Of a DNA stretch of 17,780 nt, positions 13,767 through 17,780 are shown in pieces. Numbering within the stretch: the first letter of the stretch is position 1; the number at the start of each line of letters is the position of its first letter. The stretch lies in the NCBI GenBank assembly GCA_964510515.1, contig CAZEAU010000039.1:1-17780 (forward strand), written 5' to 3'. The stretch is from SURF-21 sp964510515. GTDB lineage: Bacteria > Actinomycetota > Geothermincolia > Geothermincolales > RBG-13-55-18. Under the pieces are notes generated by a model. That model made no database searches. It was given only the letters and a program-made list of their open reading frames with translations, and was not told the DNA's origin. The translations under genes and the position numbers were made by a program.

Positions 13767-14156
13767 ATGAAAATTCTGGGCATCGGCGTGGACCTGGTGG
13801 AGATCGCGAGGATAGAGAGGGCGATAGCGCGGCACGAGGGGTTCGTGTCGCGCATTTACTCCGCGCGCGAGCGCCGGAGATGCGAAGACTGTGCGAGGCC
13901 CGGACGCCGTTACGCCGCCTGTTTCGCGGCCAAGGAGGCCGCGGCCAAGTCGTTGGGCACCGGGATGAGGGGTTTTTCCTGGCCTGAGCTGGAGTTGCTC
14001 GCGGGCGAGGGCGGCGAGCCGCGCGTGGAGCTCTCGGGGCGGGCGCGCGAGTTGGCCTCTCGCCTCGGCGTGCGGGAGATCATGGTGAGCATCGCGCATA
14101 GCGGCGGCACGGCCATAGCCGTGGCCCAGGCGGTGCGGGGGAGGCCGGGGTCGTGA
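13767..14156 (+). CDS. acpS: Holo-[acyl-carrier-protein] synthase
   Basis: AcpS transfers the 4'-phosphopantetheine arm from CoA to acyl carrier protein. The 129-residue size is right for the AcpS class. GIGVDLVEIARI (5-16) holds metal-binding D9, and FAAKEAAAKSLGTG (53-66) holds E57 and K61, the catalytic and CoA-binding signature. ATG 13767 is chosen over a longer in-frame reading because homology begins with MKILGIGVD and GAAAGGG-like sequence (13756-13762) precedes it. glmS ends 83 bp upstream. The stop overlaps the nnr start by four bases (GTGA at 14153-14156), so the two are probably translationally coupled. Confidence 0.94.
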   Translation: MKILGIGVDLVEIARIERAIARHEGFVSRIYSARERRRCEDCARPGRRYAACFAAKEAAAKSLGTGMRGFSWPELELLAGEGGEPRVELSGRARELASRLGVREIMVSIAHSGGTAIAVAQAVRGRPGS

Positions 14157-15718
14157 GGGTGCTCTACCCCCGCGAGATGGCCGCCCTGGACCGCTTGGCC
14201 ATAGAGGGCGGCATCCCCTCCCTGGACCTCATGGAGAGGGCGGGGAAGCACGTGGCCGAGCAGGCGCGAGACCTGCTCGGCGGCATCTGTGCCGGGAAGG
14301 CCGTCCGCATCGTGGCCGCGAAAGGGAATAACGGGGGCGACGGTTTCGTCGCCGCGCGCTACCTGGCGTCCTGGGGCGCGGATGTCGAGGTGTTTCTGCT
14401 GGGTGGCGAGGAGGAGCTCTCCCCCGACGCATCGGCCAACCATCGCCGCTTCGCCGCGCAGGGGGGGAGGACACGCCCGCATTCCGCCACCCTGCTCGAG
14501 GAGGGGATGGCCACGGCGGACCTCGTGGTGGACGCCGTGTTCGGCACGGGATTCCGCGGCAGGGCGGAGGGGGACTTCGCGCGCGCCATCGAGGCGGTTA
14601 ACGCGAGCGGCGTGCCGGTGCTGGCCGTGGACGTGCCCTCCGGGGTGGATGCGGAGACGGGCGCCGTCTCCGGCCCGGCGGTGAGGGCGATGCGCACCGT
14701 GACCTTCGCTTTCCCCAAGGCGGGCCTCTATCTCTTCCCGGGAGCGGAGATGGCGGGGGAGCTGGTGGTGGCGGATATCGGCATCCCCTCCCACCTGCTG
14801 GAGCGGGCGGTGAAGAGCAGGGTGTTCACCATGGAGGAGGAAGAGGTGGCGGCGATGCTGCCGCGCCGGGCGCCCGATGCGCACAAGGGGAGCAGCGGCC
14901 GCGTGCTGGTGGTGGCGGGCTCGACGGGGCTCACGGGGGCTGCCGCGCTGTGTTCGCGCGCGGCCATGCGCGCGGGGGCGGGGGTGGTCACCCTGGGCGT
15001 GCCGGCGACGCTCAACGCCATCATGGAGGCAAAGCTCACCGAGGTCATGACCCTTCCCCTGCCGGACGAGGGGGAGGGGAGCCTGGCCGCCGCGGCGCTC
15101 GAAGCCGTCCTGGAGGAGCTGGAGGGTTACGACGTGCTCGCCCTGGGGCCGGGCCTGGGAACGTCGCCGGGCACCCGCGAGGCGGTGATCGGCCTGCTGC
15201 GGCAGGCGGACAAGCCGGTGATCCTCGATGCCGACGGGATCAACTGCGCCGCAGCGGACAGCGCCGCTCTCTCCGGGAGAAAAAAGGGGACGGTGATCAC
15301 CCCTCACCCCGGGGAGATGGGGCGGCTGCTGGGGCGCGAAGCCGCGGACGTGCAGTCGTCGCGCCTGGAAGCGGTCGCGGAGGCGGCACGCGTATTCGGT
15401 TGCATTGCTGTGCTCAAGGGGGCGAACACGCTGGTGGCGAGCGCGGAGGGGCCCATACACCTCCATGCGCTGGCGTTGCCCTCCCTGGCCACGGCGGGTA
15501 GCGGAGACGTCCTCACCGGCTGCACGGCGGCCATGTGCGCGCAGGGGCTCGCCCCGCTCGAGGCTGCGCTGTGCGGTGTTTTCGTCCATGGCAGGGCGGC
15601 GGAGCTGGCCGCCCACATGGTAGGGCCCGTGGGAATGGTGGCCGGGGACATCGTCTCCCACCTGCCCCCGGCCTTGTCGGGGCTGCTGCGTGAGAGGGGG
15701 AGAGGTTGCAGGGATTGA
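14153..15718 (+). CDS. nnr: Bifunctional NAD(P)H-hydrate epimerase/dehydratase
   Basis: Nnr repairs NADHX and NADPHX, the hydrated damage forms of NAD(P)H. The N-terminal epimerase domain (about 1-215) interconverts R and S forms; it shows GNNGGDG (58-64), AVFGTGFRG (128-136) and VDVPSGVDAETG (159-170). The C-terminal ADP/ATP-dependent dehydratase domain (about 225-510), ribokinase-like, shows HKGSSGRVLVVAG (244-256), TPHPGEMGRL (383-392), KGANTLV (422-428) and SGDVLTG (450-456, catalytic D452). At 521 residues both domains are complete. The start GTG 14153 overlaps the acpS stop. acpS-nnr-alr is a common order in actinobacteria and firmicutes. Confidence 0.95.
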   Translation: MRVLYPREMAALDRLAIEGGIPSLDLMERAGKHVAEQARDLLGGICAGKAVRIVAAKGNNGGDGFVAARYLASWGADVEVFLLGGEEELSPDASANHRRFAAQGGRTRPHSATLLEEGMATADLVVDAVFGTGFRGRAEGDFARAIEAVNASGVPVLAVDVPSGVDAETGAVSGPAVRAMRTVTFAFPKAGLYLFPGAEMAGELVVADIGIPSHLLERAVKSRVFTMEEEEVAAMLPRRAPDAHKGSSGRVLVVAGSTGLTGAAALCSRAAMRAGAGVVTLGVPATLNAIMEAKLTEVMTLPLPDEGEGSLAAAALEAVLEELEGYDVLALGPGLGTSPGTREAVIGLLRQADKPVILDADGINCAAADSAALSGRKKGTVITPHPGEMGRLLGREAADVQSSRLEAVAEAARVFGCIAVLKGANTLVASAEGPIHLHALALPSLATAGSGDVLTGCTAAMCAQGLAPLEAALCGVFVHGRAAELAAHMVGPVGMVAGDIVSHLPPALSGLLRERGRGCRD

Positions 15719-15769
15719 GGCCAGCGCGAGGGGTGGCGAGCTCGCCCCCGCGGGAGGGGTGAGCGCGCC

Positions 15770-16903
15770 TTGTCCGGGAACATCGCCTGGAGGCCGACCC
15801 GTGCCGAGGTGGACCTGGAGTGCATCCGGCACAACACCGCCCTCCTGCGGGGCATGGTGGGCCTCTCCTGCGAGATCATGGCGGTGGTCAAGGCGGACGG
15901 CTACGGGCATGGGGCGGTGCAGGCGGCGCGGGCGGCCCTGCAGGCGGGGGCGAGCCGCCTCGGCGTAGCGCTGGTGGAGGAGGCGGAGGAGCTGAGGGCA
16001 GCCGGCGTGGACGCGCCCGTGCACCTGCTCTTCGAACCGCATCCCGCCGCCGCACGGAGAGTGGCCGACCTGAGCCTGACGCCCAGCGTCTATACCCGCA
16101 CCTGGGCGCGGGCCCTGTCGCGAGCCGCAGGCGACAGGGGCGGCGAGCTCGGCGTGCATTTGAAGGTGGACACCGGCATGCACCGCGTGGGAGCGAGTCC
16201 CGGGGAGGCGGCCGGGCTGGCCGAGGAGGTGGCCTCCCTTCCCGGGCTGAGGCTGGAGGGGGCCTATACCCACCTGGCCAACGCGTCCCAGCCTGGCGAC
16301 CCCTTCAATTCGCGCCAGTGGGAGACGTTCAAGCGGGTGCTCGCCGGGTTGGAACGGCGCGGCCTGCGGGTAGCCCTGCGACACGCCGCGGCATCCGCGG
16401 CGGCCATATGCTTCCCGGAATCGCGCCTGGATATGGTGCGCATAGGCATCTCCATGTACGGGCTTCTTCCCGGCGCAGCCTGTCGCGGCATGCTGGACCT
16501 GAGGCCGGCCCTCTCACTGAAAACGGAGGTCGGCCACGTGTTCAGGGCCAGCGAGGCGGAGGGGGTGAGTTACGGGCTCACCTACCGCTGCGAGAGGGAC
16601 GCCTGGATAGCGGCGCTCCCGCTGGGCTACGCAGACGGCATCCCCCGCGCCCTCTCCAACCGCTGGGAGGTGACGATAGCGGGCAAGTCCTATCCGCAGG
16701 TGGGGACGGTATGCATGGACCTGTGCATGGTGGACCTGGGGGAGGACCGCTACGAGCCGGGCGAGGAGGTCACCTTCATCGCCGCATACGGGGGAGGAGC
16801 AAACGGGGCGGAACGCATGGCCGAGCTCCTGGGCACCATCAATTACGAGGTGGTCTGCGGCATTGGAAAGCGCGTCCCCCGCGTTCACCTCAACCGTTTA
16901 TAA
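15770..16903 (+). CDS. alr: Alanine racemase
   Basis: A PLP-dependent racemase giving D-alanine for peptidoglycan. The 377-residue protein begins with a TIM-barrel domain. AVVKADGYGHGA (38-49) carries the PLP-binding lysine K41, and HLKVDTGMHRVG (130-141) and the RIGISMYG block (224-231) are conserved. The second catalytic base is the tyrosine of GVSYG (Y268). The C-terminal beta domain has LGYADG (285-290) and GTVCMDLCMVDL (312-323). TTG 15770 is the apparent start, with a GGAGGGGTGA-type site at about 15753-15762; a nearby GTG (15759) is out of frame. It lies 51 bp after nnr, likely in the same transcript. Confidence 0.95.
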   Translation: MSGNIAWRPTRAEVDLECIRHNTALLRGMVGLSCEIMAVVKADGYGHGAVQAARAALQAGASRLGVALVEEAEELRAAGVDAPVHLLFEPHPAAARRVADLSLTPSVYTRTWARALSRAAGDRGGELGVHLKVDTGMHRVGASPGEAAGLAEEVASLPGLRLEGAYTHLANASQPGDPFNSRQWETFKRVLAGLERRGLRVALRHAAASAAAICFPESRLDMVRIGISMYGLLPGAACRGMLDLRPALSLKTEVGHVFRASEAEGVSYGLTYRCERDAWIAALPLGYADGIPRALSNRWEVTIAGKSYPQVGTVCMDLCMVDLGEDRYEPGEEVTFIAAYGGGANGAERMAELLGTINYEVVCGIGKRVPRVHLNRL

Positions 16904-16998
16904 GGCGGTCGCCTGGGTAGATTATGTGTGGGCGGGCCGACGCGCGGGGTCTTGATGTCTGGGTGGTGATGCCGGGAACCCGAGGGGGGAGCGGGGTC

Positions 16999-17418
16999 AT
17001 GAAGATATGTCCTTCCTGCTACGCTGTTTGCGCTGACCAGAAATGGGATTTCGACGAGGCGGCCAGAGCCGGGGCCATGAAGGGCAACGGCTGGGAGAAG
17101 TGCCTGTGTCCCGGGTGTGAGAGGGTGGCCAGGGGCCGGGTGGACGGCGTGGTTTACCTAAAAGGGGACTTCATCGCTGCGCATCGTGAGCAAGCCAAGA
17201 ACCTCATCCGCAGCGTGGCGCAGAAGAAACTGGGCAAGAACATCGCCGCGCGCATCTACCACATCGAGGAGAAGAAGGACGAGATAGTCATCGAGACCAC
17301 GGACCGCGCCCTGGCGGAACGCCTGGGAAAGGAATTCGAGAAGGCCTTCTCCGGGCGCCTGGACATACAGTGGCAGCAGCGTTCCGATTTCGCCCGCGTT
17401 TACTGGACCCGGGACTAG
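16999..17418 (+). CDS. BCAM0308-type zinc-ribbon protein, function unknown
   Basis: A 139-residue protein that I recognise by pattern as the BCAM0308 family, distantly reminiscent of archaeal NMD3 zinc-ribbon regions; its function is not known to me. Four cysteines in two CxxC pairs (C4/C7 and C37/C40) should form a zinc ribbon; C11 and C35 are extra. After it come GDFIAAHREQAKNLIRS (56-72) and a C-terminal alpha/beta segment with VIETTDRALAERLGKEF (97-113) and a closing RVYW (133-136). ATG 16999 is preferred to an in-frame ATG at 16924, because GGGGGAGCGGGG lies just before it and the added 25 residues look non-conserved. It stands 95 bp after alr and may or may not share its transcript. Confidence 0.72.
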   Translation: MKICPSCYAVCADQKWDFDEAARAGAMKGNGWEKCLCPGCERVARGRVDGVVYLKGDFIAAHREQAKNLIRSVAQKKLGKNIAARIYHIEEKKDEIVIETTDRALAERLGKEFEKAFSGRLDIQWQQRSDFARVYWTRD

Positions 17419-17691
17419 GGCGCGTCTGCTTGTGGCGCAGGAGCCGGGGGCGCGGGCCTCGCTCCGCACTCGCAGGTCTTAAGGGACCGTCGTCTGCCCC
17501 CCTTGCCCTTTATATTATCCGCAGCGTCTGCCCTTATCCGCTCCCTCTTACTCTCTTCATATCTCAACGTCTGCCCACCCCGGCTCTCTCTTCAGCCCGC
17601 CGCATGGGCTCGCGTTTTGCCTCCGAGCCGTGAGGCGAGGATGCCAAGACCGAGCCCACACTCGCGCATCGCGGCGGAGGGCGCGTAGCGC

Positions 17692-17763
17692 TGGGGTCCG
17701 GTCCCGCGCTTTTTGCGCCGCAGGCGATAAGCCGGAGGCGTGAAAGGCCGGGACCTGACAACA
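17692..17763. repeat. Inverted-repeat-bounded element of the truA-upstream family
   Basis: TGGGGTCCGGTCCCG (17692-17706) is complementary at 12 of 15 positions to CGGGACCTGACAACA (17749-17763). The ends share the GGGGTC-x-GGTC pattern with the elements at 170-256 and 289-375, but the interior is different. It includes a GCGC-TTTTT-GCGC hairpin (17706-17718). I infer a common family of ends with variable interiors. The boundary on the right is uncertain, because similarity to positions 1-59 continues past 17763. Confidence 0.55.
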
Positions 17764-17780
17764 AGTGCTGCTACCCGGAA
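17722..17780. repeat. Dispersed repeat, copy 2
   Basis: The second copy of the sequence at 1-59, same orientation, 57 of 59 positions identical, running to the window edge. Two differences make a simple duplicated assembly end unlikely and suggest separate genomic copies. Confidence 0.85.

Larger units (their letters stand above)
17419..17780. other. Gene-free end region with a pyrimidine-rich strand and repeats
   Basis: No convincing coding sequence is found in these 362 bases. From about 17478 to 17595 the plus strand is dominated by C and T, and CGTCTGCCC appears three times (17491-17499, 17525-17533, 17568-17576). A stem GGCTCG (17607-17612)/CGAGCC (17624-17629) follows, with a competing GCCTC/GAGGC pairing. 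The end carries the repeat element that recurs at position 1. It looks like accumulated intergenic and repeat DNA. Confidence 0.7.

Noticed and set aside
16918..16923. TAGATT as a promoter for the zinc-ribbon gene
   Set aside because: There is no matching -35 box or TG extension, so support is too thin.
1..17780. Circular plasmid or phage molecule, based on the matching ends
   Set aside because: The ends differ at two positions, and the genes are essential chromosomal functions. Dispersed repeats explain the match better.
1..17780. Composite transposon bounded by the direct repeats
   Set aside because: No transposase is present, and the cargo is core housekeeping genes in a conserved order.

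Overview
The window looks like chromosome from a GC-rich bacterium, most probably a deep-branching member of the Actinomycetota. The basis is the base composition by eye, the gene content and the gene order. The run rplM, rpsI, glmM, glmS, acpS, nnr, alr follows the order known from actinobacteria such as mycobacteria. A phosphomannomutase next to a bifunctional phosphoglucose/phosphomannose isomerase is another pairing I associate with that phylum. Nearly all the coding sequence is housekeeping. I found no phage, CRISPR, toxin-antitoxin or biosynthetic cluster genes and no RNA gene.

Layout, left to right. Positions 1-398 are repeat DNA: the end of a dispersed repeat (1-59, which recurs at 17722-17780), a 21-bp-period duplication, and two near-identical copies of an inverted-repeat-bounded element that stop 15 bp before truA. 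Then come truA (399) and a two-domain universal stress protein (1222). On the minus strand is manB, convergent with the stress protein. It is divergent from an isomerase-phosphorylase pair: PGI/PMI at 3823 and purine nucleoside phosphorylase at 4951. A 16-bp perfect palindrome lies between the divergent genes. A complete proV-proW-proX glycine betaine/quaternary amine importer follows (5984-9325), with a structured leader and a hairpin whose loop is the proW stop codon. A 13-bp perfect hairpin and a consensus-like promoter then introduce rplM-rpsI. A separate promoter precedes glmM-glmS, then acpS-nnr-alr and a zinc-ribbon BCAM0308-family gene. The last 362 bp carry no gene. They hold a pyrimidine-rich strand with three copies of a 9-mer, a small hairpin, and the second copy of the end repeat.

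How the genes work together. PGI/PMI links fructose-6-P to glucose-6-P and mannose-6-P. ManB makes the corresponding 1-phosphates for glycan building. GlmS and GlmM take fructose-6-P toward UDP-GlcNAc and peptidoglycan, and Alr supplies D-alanine to the same wall. AcpS activates acyl carrier protein, and Nnr repairs hydrated NAD(P)H. ProVWX and the Usp protein are stress functions. TruA, L13 and S9 serve translation. In many bacteria truA sits next to rplM-rpsI; here about 8.3 kb of stress, sugar-phosphate and nucleoside genes separates them.

The most interesting non-coding signals are the truA-proximal repeat family, the truA -10 box spaced for leaderless transcription, the symmetric extended -10 palindrome between manB and PGI/PMI, the stop-codon-in-loop hairpin in proWX, and the structured proV leader. 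I did not find a convincing new multi-gene system.
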